A DNA stretch of 64,000 nucleotides from Tumebacillus lacus (GTDB lineage: Bacteria; Bacillota; Bacilli; Tumebacillales; Tumebacillaceae), in the NCBI RefSeq assembly GCF_026410385.1, contig NZ_JAPMLT010000001.1, positions 620,001-684,000 of the forward strand. Direction: 5' to 3'. Below the pieces are notes generated by a model. That model worked only from the letters and a program-made list of their open reading frames with translations, did no database searches and was not told where the DNA came from. The stretch's first letter is position 1. Each line of letters begins with the position of its first letter. Below, in pieces: positions 44,374 through 54,271 of the stretch. Made by a program: the position numbers and the translations under genes.

Positions 44374-46068
44374 TCAGACTCGGAATCGTCCGACGCTCTC
44401 CTGCAACTCCTGCGCCATCGAAGACAAAGCGGTCATCGAGAAGGAGATCTCCTGCATCAGCGCCAGTTGCTCCTCGGTGGAAGCGGCGACGTTGTGCGCG
44501 TTGTCGGCCGAGTCGCGCGCGATCTCAGTCAGCTGCCCGACGCCTGCCGTCACCTGTTCGGAGCCGGCCGACATCTCTTCGGACGCAGACGAGATCTCCT
44601 CGACCTGCGCCGCGACCTCTTGCGCCGCGTCGACGATGCGACGGAATGCCTCGCCCGCTTCGTCAACCAGCTGAATGCCCGCCTGCACCTCGGTCGCGCC
44701 GCTCGCCATCGCTTCGACAGCGGCAGACGTCTCGCGCTGGATCTCCAGGACAAGCGTCGAGATCTGCCCGGCCGACGTTTCCGACTGCTCGGCCAGCTTG
44801 CGCACCTCATCGGCGACAACGGCAAATCCGCGTCCCGCTTCTCCTGCTCTTGCCGCCTCGATGGCAGCGTTCAGGGCGAGCAGGTTGGTCTGCGCCGCGA
44901 TGCCGGTGATCACTTCGACGATCTGGCCGATCTCCTTCGAGCGATTGTCGAGCATCTCGATCACCGACGACATCTCCTGCGACGTGCGGGCGATCTCGTC
45001 CATCTGCCCGACCGCCTTTTGCACGGTGAGATTGCCATATTCGGCATCCTGCGCGGTGATCCGCGACGCAGCCGCCACGTTGGCCGACGTCTCGGCGACC
45101 CGCTGGATGCCGCCGTTCATCTCGTTCATCGCCAGCAGGCTCTCCTCGGCACTGTGCACCTGCATCTCCGCACCGCCCGCCATCTCTTGCACGGTCGACG
45201 CGATCTGCTCGTTGGCCATCGCCGTCTGTTCCGCGCCGGCCAGCAGCTCTTCAGACATCGCCGCCACCTGCTCCGCCGTCTCGTTGACGTTGGCGATCAG
45301 ACCACGCAGGTTGTCGACCATCGTGTTGACCGCTTCGCTCAGATCCGCGACCTCGTCTTGGGTGCGTACCTCGATGCGCTCGACAGTCAGGTCGCCGTCC
45401 GCCACGCGGTTTGCCGTCTTGGTCAAAGAAGCCAGCGGTTTGTTAATGCGGAGGTACAGCAGCCGGAACGCCACGATCACAGACGCCAGCATCAGGAATC
45501 CGAGCACGCGAAGCACGACGGTGACGGTATTCTTCGCCTTTTCAGCATTCGTCACTTCCAACTCCGTGCGCTCTTTCATCTTTTGCTGAAACTCGGCGAT
45601 CGGACGGGCGATCCGCTGTTGATGCGCTTCGTACTCCGCGTCAAAGATCAAAGAGCGCGCCGCGTCAAAATCTTTGCGGTCGGCCGCTTTCATCGCCATC
45701 TGCTGCAACGATTCCAGCGTCTCCGAATTTTGCTTGGCAAACTCGATCAGGTCGAGCTCCTCCTGCGGGGCTCCCAGTTCTTTCAGCCGAGTGACAACTC
45801 GGTCACGGGTCTTCGTCTCCTTGACTTCCCGCCAGTAGTTGTCAGCGTGAACTTTCTCACCAAATTGCGCATATTCGCGCGCTTCCCATGTCAACGTGTT
45901 GGCCGCGTTCTCCAAATCCAAGCCCAGTTGTTTAAACTCAGCCTGGCGACTCAGCGCCTCCACCTGCTTGTCCGAAGCATCGCTTAAAACGAACAAACCG
46001 CCTGCCATCAGCGCGGCAACAAACACAACGATCCCACCGGTCGTGACCAGCAATTTTGATAATCTCAT
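44374..46068 (-). CDS. Methyl-accepting chemotaxis protein
   Basis: A 564-residue two-helix membrane receptor: first membrane segment at about 9-30, a four-helix-bundle sensor (about 31-175), second segment near 180-200, a HAMP domain (about 200-255) and a long signalling coiled coil whose tip reads [20 protein letters not shown]. The ATG at 46068 is chosen over one 69 bases upstream, since [12 protein letters not shown] starts the first helix directly. The sensor ligand is unknown. Together with the PilZ protein it indicates a motile cell. Confidence 0.93.
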   Translation of the reverse strand: MRLSKLLVTTGGIVVFVAALMAGGLFVLSDASDKQVEALSRQAEFKQLGLDLENAANTLTWEAREYAQFGEKVHADNYWREVKETKTRDRVVTRLKELGAPQEELDLIEFAKQNSETLESLQQMAMKAADRKDFDAARSLIFDAEYEAHQQRIARPIAEFQQKMKERTELEVTNAEKAKNTVTVVLRVLGFLMLASVIVAFRLLYLRINKPLASLTKTANRVADGDLTVERIEVRTQDEVADLSEAVNTMVDNLRGLIANVNETAEQVAAMSEELLAGAEQTAMANEQIASTVQEMAGGAEMQVHSAEESLLAMNEMNGGIQRVAETSANVAAASRITAQDAEYGNLTVQKAVGQMDEIARTSQEMSSVIEMLDNRSKEIGQIVEVITGIAAQTNLLALNAAIEAARAGEAGRGFAVVADEVRKLAEQSETSAGQISTLVLEIQRETSAAVEAMASGATEVQAGIQLVDEAGEAFRRIVDAAQEVAAQVEEISSASEEMSAGSEQVTAGVGQLTEIARDSADNAHNVAASTEEQLALMQEISFSMTALSSMAQELQESVGRFRV

Positions 46069-46214
46069 CTCACCCTGTACTCCCCTCAACTGCACATGTT
46101 GTTTGTGATCAAAGATGAATATTATCCCCAAAACCATGATAATAGAATAGAATTATTTAATCAATACGCAAATATACTTAAGAGGCATACACGTGTCACA
46201 CGGAAATCTTTAAA

Positions 46215-46240
46215 TAAAAAAAGCCTCCGAAGAGGCTTTT
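46215..46240 (-). terminator. Terminator of the rhomboid gene
   Basis: AAAAGCCTC and GAGGCTTTT flank a four-base loop (TTCG on the minus strand), followed by a T run. Confidence 0.87.
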
Positions 46241-46251
46241 GATTCACAACC

Positions 46252-47493
46252 CTATCTCATGCCGACGCCAAACGTCAGCACGGCAAACGCCGCATATCCC
46301 AGCGCATACATCGCGCGCCGCTTGGCCGCCCGGCCTTGCAATCCGAGCATCATCGCCGTCAGATAGCCGCCGATCAGCCCGCCGATATGGCCCCAATTGT
46401 CTACGTTCGGCATCAGGAAGCCGAAGATCAGGTTCATGATCAACAATCCATAGACCGACGCTCCGATAGTCATCGCAAAGGCGCGGCGGTCGTACTGTCC
46501 GAAGGCGAGCAACGCCCCGAACAGGCCGAAGACCGCGCCGGATGCGCCCAGCGACGGCTGGTCATTCAGCGCGAACGACAGCAGACACCCGGCGATCCCG
46601 GCCAAGAGATAGATGACGGCAAACCGCCCCGAGCCGTAGATCCGCTCGACGAAACGGCCAAAGACATACAAGCTCAACATATTAAACGCGAGATGCGCAA
46701 ACTCATAATGCAAAAACATCGGCGTGATCAACCGCCAAAACTCGCCCATCTGAATGCGGCCCGGAATCATCAAGCCGTAGCCGAGCACGAGATTGGGATA
46801 CGCGGTCGCCAGCAGCCAGATCATCACCGTCAGCGCGAGCACGGCCGTGACGATCCGGGTCTTGCCTTCCGGGCGCATCACTTGCTCGACGCGTTCCTGA
46901 CGCCGGTGCGACAGCTCGCCGAGTTGCGCCTCCCACTGTTGCGGCGTGCGCTCCAACACTTCAGCGGGAAATTCTTCGTTCGGAAATCTGGCGACGATCT
47001 CCGCCAATCGGTCGAAGGAGATCTCTTTGCCCGCGTCTTCTCCGGGTACCGGTCCGAGCACGCCGCGAGCGGCGTCGACCGCAACGGCCAGCGCGCCCCG
47101 GTTGCGGGTCAATCCGGCATACACGCCCGCCTGCGAGACGGCGCGGATGTTTTCGTCGGATCGCCAATGGGGGAAGATGAAAAAGGTCAAGACATACATT
47201 CTGCCCACCGCATTTTCCCGCCGCGCTGCGTCCAGACGCCGCACTTCCTCTTGCATCAAACGCTCGATGTAGCCGAGATCATGCCGGTCGGCGCGGATCA
47301 GGCGGACCACCTGCATCGTATTGAACTGACGGCGGTACAGCACAGCCTGCGAGACGCCGTCCTCCCCTTCGTCTTGCCCCGCACGGGGGTCCTGTGGCAG
47401 AATAGTAAAATCATCATGTGCGATCAATGATTGGGCCATTTGGTACATCAAGGCGGTTACCCGCTGTTGTTCGGATGATTGATTTGCAAACAA
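46252..47493 (-). CDS. Rhomboid intramembrane serine protease (GluP/YqgP-like)
   Basis: A 413-residue protein: a cytosolic N-terminal region of about 200 residues, then six membrane segments. The catalytic Ser is in GASGAVFGLFGALL and the His in NWGHIGGLIGG. The N-terminal domain plus rhomboid core resembles B. subtilis YqgP (GluP), which also has extra domains. The TTG start at 47493 is preferred because AAGGAG lies 7 bases upstream; the open frame continues 67 codons further into non-family sequence. It is divergent from the phosphoesterase gene. Confidence 0.9.
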   Translation of the reverse strand: MFANQSSEQQRVTALMYQMAQSLIAHDDFTILPQDPRAGQDEGEDGVSQAVLYRRQFNTMQVVRLIRADRHDLGYIERLMQEEVRRLDAARRENAVGRMYVLTFFIFPHWRSDENIRAVSQAGVYAGLTRNRGALAVAVDAARGVLGPVPGEDAGKEISFDRLAEIVARFPNEEFPAEVLERTPQQWEAQLGELSHRRQERVEQVMRPEGKTRIVTAVLALTVMIWLLATAYPNLVLGYGLMIPGRIQMGEFWRLITPMFLHYEFAHLAFNMLSLYVFGRFVERIYGSGRFAVIYLLAGIAGCLLSFALNDQPSLGASGAVFGLFGALLAFGQYDRRAFAMTIGASVYGLLIMNLIFGFLMPNVDNWGHIGGLIGGYLTAMMLGLQGRAAKRRAMYALGYAAFAVLTFGVGMR

Positions 47494-47536
47494 GGGACTG
47501 CTCCTTCCTGCCCTGTGAAAGGATGTGTGACGATAG

Positions 47537-48232
47537 ATGAACATCTTCGCCATCGGCGATCTGCATCTCTCTTTCGCCAATCCAAAGCCGATGGACATCT
47601 TCGGCGACAACTGGACCGACCACCCGGAAAAAATTCGCCGGGCGTGGCTCGAATCGATCACCGAGGAAGACCTCGTCTTGATCCCGGGCGACATCTCGTG
47701 GGCGATGAATCTGGAGGAGGCTCGGCCTGACCTCGACTACATCGCCGAACTGCCGGGCAAAAAAGTGATGATCCGCGGCAACCACGACTACTGGTGGTCG
47801 ACCGTCAGCAAAGTGCGCAAGGCGCTCGATCCTTCGATCTCCGTCCTGCAAAACGACTCGCTGAAAGTCACCGACGATCTGGTGATCGCCGCTGCACGCG
47901 GCTGGGACTCTCCCGGCTCTTTCCATTTTGACGAGCACGACCGGACGATCTACGAACGCGAGGTCGGACGTTTGAAACTGTCGCTCGATCACGCGGTCAA
48001 GCAGGGCGCGACCCGCATCTGGGTGATGCTCCACTACCCGCCGACCAACGAGAAACACCAGAGCTCCGGCTTTCTCGACGTGCTGCGCCAGTATCCGGTC
48101 GAGAAGGTGATCTACGGTCACCTGCACGGCAAGGAAGGCCATCGCGGCGCACTGGAAGGCGTACACGACGGCATCTCCTATCACCTGGTCGCCTGCGACT
48201 ATCTCGATTTTACCCCGCTGAAGCTCACCTGA
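47537..48232 (+). CDS. Metallophosphoesterase
   Basis: A 231-residue calcineurin-like phosphoesterase. Metal-site motifs are in order: GDLHLS near residue 7, GDISW near 51, GNHDY near 79, HYPP near 166 and GHLHG near 195. The family acts on phosphomono- or diesters and the substrate cannot be predicted. It faces away from the rhomboid gene with a 43-base gap, and its terminator stem begins inside the last codons. Confidence 0.9.
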   Translation: MNIFAIGDLHLSFANPKPMDIFGDNWTDHPEKIRRAWLESITEEDLVLIPGDISWAMNLEEARPDLDYIAELPGKKVMIRGNHDYWWSTVSKVRKALDPSISVLQNDSLKVTDDLVIAAARGWDSPGSFHFDEHDRTIYEREVGRLKLSLDHAVKQGATRIWVMLHYPPTNEKHQSSGFLDVLRQYPVEKVIYGHLHGKEGHRGALEGVHDGISYHLVACDYLDFTPLKLT

Positions 48233-48253
48233 GCCGCAGCGGGGTGTTTTTTT
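48212..48253 (+). terminator. Terminator of the phosphoesterase gene
   Basis: ACCCCGCTG and CAGCGGGGT form the stem, with seven T immediately after. The 5' arm lies inside the coding region. Confidence 0.85.
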
Positions 48254-48277
48254 CTGCCCATGCCTCTATCTATACGA

Positions 48278-49237
48278 TCAAAACGCCGGAAGGTTGCGCA
48301 TCACGGCACGCGCTTCTTCGACCATGAGGCGGATCACGTCGTCCACAGGCGGGATCGACTCGATCAGACCGCACCCCTGCCCGCTGTAGGCAAAGCCGTG
48401 TGCCAGATCGCCTTCCACCGCACCGACGCGGTTTTTCTCGCCCTTGATGTACGGGTACAGTTCGTCGACCGACGGCTGCGTCCGCTCAAACTCCAGCACT
48501 TCGCTCACATACGGGCTTTTCAGCACGCGTGTGACGCGGCCGATGCTGCGCTCGATCATCGCCGTGTCTTCGCCTTTTGCCTGCAGGATCGCCTGTTTGT
48601 AAGCGTCGTGCGCCGGAGACTCCACCGTTGCGACCAGCCTCGTGCCCAGTTGCACCCCGGCAGCACCCAGCGCGAGGGCAGCCGCCAATCCCCGGCCGTC
48701 GGCCACGCCGCCCGCCGCCAGCACCGGCACGCGGACCGCGCGGGTCACCTGCGGGATCAGGGCAAACGTCGTCAGTTCAGCCGGGCCGTTGTGTCCGCCC
48801 GCTTCCGTACCCTCAGCGATCAGGATGTCCGCACCCGACTGCTCCGCCTTCGCCGCATGCATCGCCGTCGACACGACGACCATCACCGGGAGACCCGCCT
48901 CTTGGAACACCGGGATAAACGGACGCGGATTACCTGCCGAGATCGAGACGGCGCGCAGATGGTCTTTGTATTTCAAGATCAACTCCACCCGCTCTCTCGG
49001 GTCGCTGTGCTCGCCGATGGGCAGGTTGACGCCAAACGGTCTGTTCGTCGATTCGATGGCGATCTGGATCTGCTTTTCAAAGTCGGCCAGCGACCGCCCC
49101 GCCGAGCCGACCTGGCCAAACGCGCCCGCTTGGGAGACCGCCGCGGCGAGTCTGCCGTCGCCGATGTACGCCATGCCCCCCTCGACGATCGGCACCTCGA
49201 TGCCGAGCAGGTTGAGCAATTTTTCTGTTGTGGACAT
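48278..49237 (-). CDS. Nitronate monooxygenase / FabK-like flavoprotein
   Basis: A 319-residue FMN TIM-barrel protein of the NMO/2-nitropropane dioxygenase family. The EGGMAYIGDGRLAAAVSQAG start, the EGTEAGGHNG segment with the conserved catalytic His near residue 149, and the phosphate-binding GGVADGRGLAAALALGA region are all intact. The family includes enoyl-ACP reductase II (FabK) and nitronate monooxygenase, which cannot be separated reliably by eye. It lies just downstream of folE but beyond folE's terminator. Confidence 0.87.
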   Translation of the reverse strand: MSTTEKLLNLLGIEVPIVEGGMAYIGDGRLAAAVSQAGAFGQVGSAGRSLADFEKQIQIAIESTNRPFGVNLPIGEHSDPRERVELILKYKDHLRAVSISAGNPRPFIPVFQEAGLPVMVVVSTAMHAAKAEQSGADILIAEGTEAGGHNGPAELTTFALIPQVTRAVRVPVLAAGGVADGRGLAAALALGAAGVQLGTRLVATVESPAHDAYKQAILQAKGEDTAMIERSIGRVTRVLKSPYVSEVLEFERTQPSVDELYPYIKGEKNRVGAVEGDLAHGFAYSGQGCGLIESIPPVDDVIRLMVEEARAVMRNLPAF

Positions 49238-49254
49238 ATTAGACTCCTCCTAGC

Positions 49255-49282
49255 AAAAAAGGGCGCCGTGACGGCACCCTGT
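49255..49282 (-). terminator. Terminator of folE
   Basis: AGGGTGCCGT and ACGGCGCCCT pair, followed by six T on the minus strand. Confidence 0.85.
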
Positions 49283-49293
49283 TTTTGATGAAA

Positions 49294-49857
49294 TTAGCCC
49301 CGCATCAGCGCGAACACTTCCGCGCGCGCTGCCGTGTCTTCTTGATACAGGCCGCGCACCGACGTGGTGATCGTGCTCGCGCCCGGTTTCTTCACACCGC
49401 GCATCGTCATGCACATATGCTCGGCTTCGACGATAACGGCGACGCCTTTCGGTTCGAGCTTGTTGACCAGCGTGTCGGCGACGGTCGACGTGATGCGCTC
49501 TTGCAGTTGCGGCTGGCGAGCGACCGTTTCGACGATGCGCGCCAGTTTCGACAGGCCGGTCACACGGCCGTTGGTCGGGATATAGGCGACGTGCGCCTTG
49601 CCGTAGAACGGGACGAGATGATGTTCGCACATCGAGAAGAACGGAATGTCTTTGACGATGACGACCTCTTCATGCATCTCATTGAAGATCGCGCTCAGCT
49701 CTTCCTCCGGGTTTTTCCCGAGGCCGCTGAACACCTCTGCATACATCTTTGCCACGCGCTTCGGCGTGTCGAGCAACCCTTCGCGATCCGGGTCTTCCCC
49801 AACCGCTTCCAAGATCATCCGTACAGCCTCTTCTATTTTATTGTGATCGACGTTCAT
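49294..49857 (-). CDS. folE: GTP cyclohydrolase I
   Basis: FolE opens GTP to dihydroneopterin triphosphate, the first step of folate synthesis. The 187-residue protein has the zinc motif [10 protein letters not shown] near residue 75, the conserved [18 protein letters not shown] segment and [13 protein letters not shown] near the end. All catalytic residues seen. A promoter lies about 90 bases upstream (49946-49973). No other folate gene is adjacent, so it is a single-gene unit. Confidence 0.96.
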   Translation of the reverse strand: MNVDHNKIEEAVRMILEAVGEDPDREGLLDTPKRVAKMYAEVFSGLGKNPEEELSAIFNEMHEEVVIVKDIPFFSMCEHHLVPFYGKAHVAYIPTNGRVTGLSKLARIVETVARQPQLQERITSTVADTLVNKLEPKGVAVIVEAEHMCMTMRGVKKPGASTITTSVRGLYQEDTAARAEVFALMRG

Positions 49858-49945
49858 AGCTATGACCTCCTAGTATGTAAGAAAGCCTGTACACATGCGC
49901 GTTGAGGCTCTGCAAGTACTCGGTTTTGACAGAAAAACTACCAAT

Positions 49946-49973
49946 ACTATAGCACAATTTGGATTGATTTCAA
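49946..49973 (-). promoter_or_regulatory. Sigma-A promoter of folE
   Basis: TTGAAA (49968-49973) and TATAGT (49946-49951) are 16 bases apart on the minus strand. Confidence 0.6.
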
Positions 49974-50016
49974 ACCTGCAATCCCCATTGGAAAACATCC
50001 CCGCGTTCCTCCTGCA

Positions 50017-50054
50017 AAAAAGGACCTCCACCCGCACGGGCAGAGGTCCTTTTC
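50017..50054 (-). terminator. Terminator of the PBP1a gene
   Basis: AAAAGGACCTC and GAGGTCCTTTT form the stem, with T runs on both strands. Confidence 0.85.
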
Positions 50055-50079
50055 ATCTGCGAGCAGGCGCTCGACCGCC

Positions 50080-52554
50080 TTAGTTGCCGTTTTGATTCGG
50101 CGGCGTGGTGCTACCGCCTCCGCCATCGCCCGTTCCGGTGCCCGGTTGAGTCGGAGTGGTCGGGTCCGGGATCGGCGGTATGGTCGGCTTCGTGCCGTCT
50201 CCCGGTTTGTTCGGGTCGGTGGTCGGCGGTGTCGTGCCTGTGCCGTCTCCCGGTTTGTTCGGATCGGTCGGCGTCGTGCCCGTGCCGTTACCCGGTTTGG
50301 CCGGATCGGTCGTTCCCGGTTTGTTCGGGTCGGTCGGCTTGGTGTTGCCGCCCGGCACGGTCAGTCGCGGAATGTTCGATTTGGCCAGTTCCTTGTCTTT
50401 CCAGACGACGACCCAGTAGAGATACGTTTTGCCCGCTTCGAGCTTCGAATCGGTGTAGCCAGGCTTTGAGAAGTCGCCGATCGCCACGGAACCGCTGGCC
50501 GAGCCGTCTGCCGACAGCTCTGCGCGGTAGAGGAAGTACTTGACGCCCTCGATGTCGACCGGGCTCCACGTGACCTTCGCCTTGTTGCCTTCGAGCGTCG
50601 CGGCGAGGTCTTTGATGATCGCCTTCTCCGCCTCTTCGTCCTCTTCCTTTTCCTTGGTCGGCTTTTCGCTGACGTTGGTGTCAAATCTGACTGCCTTCGT
50701 GTTGGCGAGGCCTTTTGCCATCACCTTGGAGAACATGGCGGCCGGGACTTCGGAGCCTTTGGTCAGATAGTGCGACGTGTCCGACTGGTCAAAGCCCATC
50801 CATGTCACCATCACCATCTTCTCGCCCGTGTACCCGGCAAACCACGCGTCTCGGTTGCCGTTCTTGATGCCTTCGATCTCGGTGGTGCCCGTCTTGCCCG
50901 CCACATCGCGGCCGCCGATACGCGCCGGACCTGCGGTTCCGTCCGGATGCTCGACCGAGGTCTTGAGCAGTTTGGTCATCACTTTCGCCGTCTCCGGCTT
51001 GATCGCTTGCGTCGTCTCGACGCCTTGCGAGCCGATCACTTGACCTTTGGAGTTTTGAATCTCCTTGATCGCGTGCGGCACGGTGCGAACGCCGTTGTTG
51101 GCAAACGCCGTATACGCGCCCGCCAGTTCCAGCGGCGAGATCTCCACGTCGCCAAGGGCAATGCCGAGCTTGCCTTTATCCTCCGACGGCAGCGGAATGC
51201 CGAAGTTTTTCGTCGCGTACTGGTAGCCTGTGCCGATGCCGATGTCAAACAGCACTTCGGCTGCCGGCACGTTCAGCGACTGGTAGATCGCTTGCGGCAT
51301 CGAGACCTTGTCGGAGTATTTTCCGTTCCAGTTGCGCGGTTGGTAGCCGCCCGGGAACTGTTTGAGCTGGTTCGGGAGCATCGTCGTCGACGTATATGCT
51401 CCGGTGTCGATCGCCGGTGCGTAGACCACGACCGGTTTGAATGTCGAGCCCGGGCGCACCTTTGCCATGCTCGCCCGGTTGAAGCCTTGCTGCATGTGCT
51501 CTTGGCCGTTGTCACGGCCGCCGATCAGCGCGACGATGCCGCCCGTCTCCGCCTCCAGCACGACCGATGCCGCCTGCGGGATCGTGCCGTCCTTGGCGTT
51601 CGGCGGGAAGTTGCGCGGATCGTTGTATACCGCTTCCAGCGCCTCTTGATAGGCCGGGTCGAGGTGGGTGTAGACCTTCACCCCGCCGCGCAGGATCGTC
51701 TCCGGCGGAACGTCCATGTTTTTCTCCGCTTCTTCCAGGATGTAATCGAGGTAGTACGGATACTTGCCGCCTTGATCCAGACCTTTGATGTCATCGCCGC
51801 TTTGCAGTTTGATCGGCTCATTTTGTGCCGCCTGCGACTGTTCCGCCGTGATGTAGCCTTGCGACTCCATCGCGCGCAGCACGATGTTGCGGCGCTGCAT
51901 CGCCAGTTCCCGGTTTTGCTCCACCCACGGGTTGTAGGCGGACGGCGCGTTCGGCAGACCCGCCAGCAGGGCGCTCTCCGCGAGCGTCAGATCCTGCATG
52001 TGGTCGCCTTTGTCAAAATAGGTCTCGGCCGCCGCCTTGATGCCGGTCGCGCCGTTGCCAAAGTAGATGTGGTTGAAATACAGTTCGAGAATTTCTTCCT
52101 TCGAGAAGTTGCGTTCGATCTGTGCGGCCAGCGCGATCTCCGACACCTTCCGCTTCAGCGTCTTATCGTGTGTCAGATAGACGTTTTTCGCGAGCTGCTG
52201 CGTGAGCGTCGAGCCGCCCTCCGCCGCCGAGCGGGTGATGATATCGCGATAGACCGCGCGGCCGATCGCTTTGAAATCGATCCCGTTATGGCTGTAGAAA
52301 CGGCTGTCCTCCACCGCCACCATCGCGTCTTGCACGTATTTGGGTATCTCATTCAGTTTGGCAGGCTCACCCGGCACCGCCTGATACTCCATAATCTTGC
52401 CGCCATTGCGGTCAAAAATTTCAGTGGTATTATACTCAATGTTCAGCTTCGACGCATCGAGCGTCGGCAGGACCATCGTACACCCGATCAAAATCACGGA
52501 GATCCCGGTGATCAAGACCGCAATCAAAAGACTGCGAATGATTTTTTTCCCCAA
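50080..52554 (-). CDS. ponA: Class A penicillin-binding protein 1A
   Basis: An 824-residue bifunctional peptidoglycan synthase anchored by one N-terminal helix (about 7-28). The glycosyltransferase domain has VEDSRFYSHNGID (Glu82) and the transpeptidase has SxxK in PGSTFKP near residue 375, SLN near 430 and KTGTTE near 555. Beyond it are a fibronectin III-like domain (about 640-725) and a Pro/Thr/Gly-rich tail with DPNKPG-type repeats that probably spans the wall. It starts at TTG after AGAGGTGAT. Confidence 0.94.
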   Translation of the reverse strand: MGKKIIRSLLIAVLITGISVILIGCTMVLPTLDASKLNIEYNTTEIFDRNGGKIMEYQAVPGEPAKLNEIPKYVQDAMVAVEDSRFYSHNGIDFKAIGRAVYRDIITRSAAEGGSTLTQQLAKNVYLTHDKTLKRKVSEIALAAQIERNFSKEEILELYFNHIYFGNGATGIKAAAETYFDKGDHMQDLTLAESALLAGLPNAPSAYNPWVEQNRELAMQRRNIVLRAMESQGYITAEQSQAAQNEPIKLQSGDDIKGLDQGGKYPYYLDYILEEAEKNMDVPPETILRGGVKVYTHLDPAYQEALEAVYNDPRNFPPNAKDGTIPQAASVVLEAETGGIVALIGGRDNGQEHMQQGFNRASMAKVRPGSTFKPVVVYAPAIDTGAYTSTTMLPNQLKQFPGGYQPRNWNGKYSDKVSMPQAIYQSLNVPAAEVLFDIGIGTGYQYATKNFGIPLPSEDKGKLGIALGDVEISPLELAGAYTAFANNGVRTVPHAIKEIQNSKGQVIGSQGVETTQAIKPETAKVMTKLLKTSVEHPDGTAGPARIGGRDVAGKTGTTEIEGIKNGNRDAWFAGYTGEKMVMVTWMGFDQSDTSHYLTKGSEVPAAMFSKVMAKGLANTKAVRFDTNVSEKPTKEKEEDEEAEKAIIKDLAATLEGNKAKVTWSPVDIEGVKYFLYRAELSADGSASGSVAIGDFSKPGYTDSKLEAGKTYLYWVVVWKDKELAKSNIPRLTVPGGNTKPTDPNKPGTTDPAKPGNGTGTTPTDPNKPGDGTGTTPPTTDPNKPGDGTKPTIPPIPDPTTPTQPGTGTGDGGGGSTTPPNQNGN
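50100..50345 (-). repeat. Low-complexity DPNKPG repeat tract in PBP1a
   Basis: The 3' end of the PBP1a gene codes for repeated units such as TDPNKPGDGTG and TTDPAKPGNGTG. DNA units of about 36-45 bases recur imperfectly. Length variation between strains would be expected. Confidence 0.75.
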
Positions 52555-52671
52555 AGTCTATCACCTCTTCTGGACATTCTATCTCCCTTTGCACAGGCTG
52601 ACAACCGAACTCAGGCACTCTCCTACTCCATTTCGTAAAGAGAGAACGTTTTCTGACGCACAGACACAAAA

Positions 52672-52722
52672 GAAAAACCCTTTCCCTATGAACTTAGACG
52701 CTCATTTCCGAAAAGGGTTTCA
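52672..52722 (-). terminator. Terminator of the DMT-like gene
   Basis: AAACCCTTT (52675-52683) and AAAGGGTTT (52712-52720) pair, with T-rich flanks on both strands. Confidence 0.7.
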
Positions 52723-52735
52723 TCTTTTTTTGAAA

Positions 52736-53197
52736 TCAGGCGCTCAAAATATAGCTGCCGATCATGATAATCGCGCTGCCGACGGCGATCCTCGTCAGGT
52801 CCGCCCCGTTCGCCAGCTCGCGAAAGACAACCAGTCCGCCGAGCACCGCGACGACCGTGTTGGCATTGACCAACGGGATCAACTGCGCCACATTTGTCGC
52901 CGGATCGCGAAACGCCGCCGTCACCGTCAGCGTCCCGATCAACCAGATCGCCCCTGCAGCCGCGCCGATCAACAGGCCCGGCCAAAGCTTCGGCTCGGCG
53001 AGCACCGCATGTCCGCCTTTGATCCAAGCAAACACACCGCCTGTCACGACCACCCCGAGCGCGAGTCCCAGTGCGATCACTTCCAGCGGCGCCTTCATGT
53101 ACTTGTCGGAACTGAGATACTTGAGCGGCAGCGAGTACAGCCCGTATGCAAACGCCGCGACGATCCCGGCGATCACCCACGTCTTCAACAGCCTCAC
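52736..53197 (-). CDS. Half-size drug/metabolite-transporter-like membrane protein
   Basis: A 153-residue protein with five membrane segments. The end (LVNANTVVAVLGGLVVFREL then IAVGSAIIMIGSYIL) resembles the last helices of EamA/GRP-type transporters, but the protein is half the usual size, as in dual-topology members that pair up. Substrate unknown. It starts 12 bases after the next gene upstream and ends at a terminator. Confidence 0.65.
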   Translation of the reverse strand: MRLLKTWVIAGIVAAFAYGLYSLPLKYLSSDKYMKAPLEVIALGLALGVVVTGGVFAWIKGGHAVLAEPKLWPGLLIGAAAGAIWLIGTLTVTAAFRDPATNVAQLIPLVNANTVVAVLGGLVVFRELANGADLTRIAVGSAIIMIGSYILSA

Positions 53198-53209
53198 CTC
53201 ATCAATGGA

Positions 53210-53815
53210 TCAGGATGTCCCTTCCTGTTCCATATCTATGACAAGCCTCGGCTCGACTTGACCGTAGCGGCGAAAAAGTTCGTCTTTCAGCAAAATCACC
53301 CGCTTGAGCACCAGCGCCTCACGACGCCTCATCAGCCTCTTGCTCCCGTCCGGATGACAAAAGGAGAGAATCCGCAGCATGTACCAATTGCGAAACCGAT
53401 ACCACCACGTATCAGGCACCGACCCGACGTGAAAGCCGAGCGGTTCCACGCCGCGGTTGAGCAGCGTCACGCCGATCAACGCCTTGACCCGTTGCCCGCG
53501 CGGATGCTCGCGGACAAACTCGGCCAACTCCGGCAGCGACCGCTTCGCCTCGCGGATCATCAACAGCGAGCGTCGATTTTCCGACGAGATGCCGTTCATC
53601 AACTGTTGCAACCTGACGTTGTACAGATGCAAGATCCCGACCCACTCGCCGCGCCGCAACTCCTCGCCGTTCGGCAATCGAAAGTCGGGACCCTTAAACC
53701 GCCGCACCCTGATCCGAAATACATTCGTGCCGCCCATGTCCTCATAATCAAAGCGCCGGACCGCGCGATAGACCGGATCGCAACACTTCCACAACAACAG
53801 TCCCAGTCGATTCAT
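53210..53815 (-). CDS. YkoP-like domain protein
   Basis: A 201-residue cytoplasmic protein with many Arg. The pattern ending NGEELRRGEWVGILHLYNVRLQ near residue 65 and the WYRFRNWYMLRILSFCHPDG segment near 150 resemble the YkoP-like domain found alone or fused to polysaccharide deacetylases in bacilli. That assignment is by eye and moderate. It is transcribed together with the DMT-like gene (12-base gap), so a lipid or envelope role is possible. Confidence 0.55.
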   Translation of the reverse strand: MNRLGLLLWKCCDPVYRAVRRFDYEDMGGTNVFRIRVRRFKGPDFRLPNGEELRRGEWVGILHLYNVRLQQLMNGISSENRRSLLMIREAKRSLPELAEFVREHPRGQRVKALIGVTLLNRGVEPLGFHVGSVPDTWWYRFRNWYMLRILSFCHPDGSKRLMRRREALVLKRVILLKDELFRRYGQVEPRLVIDMEQEGTS

Positions 53816-53876
53816 GCGTTCGCTCCCCCCTCGCCGTTAGATTTTGCCTTTCCCCCCTCGTGTATGCGAAGATAGG

Positions 53877-53908
53877 AAAAAGCCCCGGGAGAGAGATCTC
53901 CCAGGGCT
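53877..53908 (-). terminator. Terminator of the cold-shock gene
   Basis: AGCCCTGGGAGA and TCTCCCGGGGCT arms pair with one mismatch, and a T run follows on the minus strand. Confidence 0.82.
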
Positions 53909-53943
53909 ATATCAGCGAGATTTATGAAAATATCGCTTACCGA

Positions 53944-54141
53944 TTACAGCTTGATGACGTTAGCCGCTTGCGGACCACGTGCGCCGTCGACGATGTCAAA
54001 CTCAACGGTTTGACCTTCTTCGAGGGTTTTGAAGCCATCGGTCTGGATTGCGGAGAAGTGTACGAATACGTCGCCACCGTCTTCACGCTCGATGAAACCG
54101 TAACCTTTTTCTGCGTTGAACCATTTCACTTTACCTTGCAT
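53944..54141 (-). CDS. csp: Cold-shock protein, CspA/CspB family
   Basis: A 65-residue single-domain RNA chaperone. Both RNA-binding motifs are intact: KGYGFIER (residues 12-19) and VFVHFSAI (25-32). Size and sequence match CspB/CspD of bacilli. The gene is alone, with AGGAGG before the ATG and a leader of up to about 100 bases upstream, as usual for cold-shock messages. Confidence 0.96.
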   Translation of the reverse strand: MQGKVKWFNAEKGYGFIEREDGGDVFVHFSAIQTDGFKTLEEGQTVEFDIVDGARGPQAANVIKL

Positions 54142-54271
54142 GGGAATCCTCCTAACGGTACATTAAAGGTAGATAAGAGATGGAACGTTGCCACAACTTA
54201 CCTTTTATTCATTTTAACCCACCTGCTGTCTGGAAGTCAATCTATCACTTGGAAATAGGAGCCATAGTCGA

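Noticed and set aside
50100-50345. Repeat tract as a possible CRISPR array
   Set aside because: The units are in frame, imperfect and code for DPNKPG-type residues in PBP1a; no unique spacers or cas genes.
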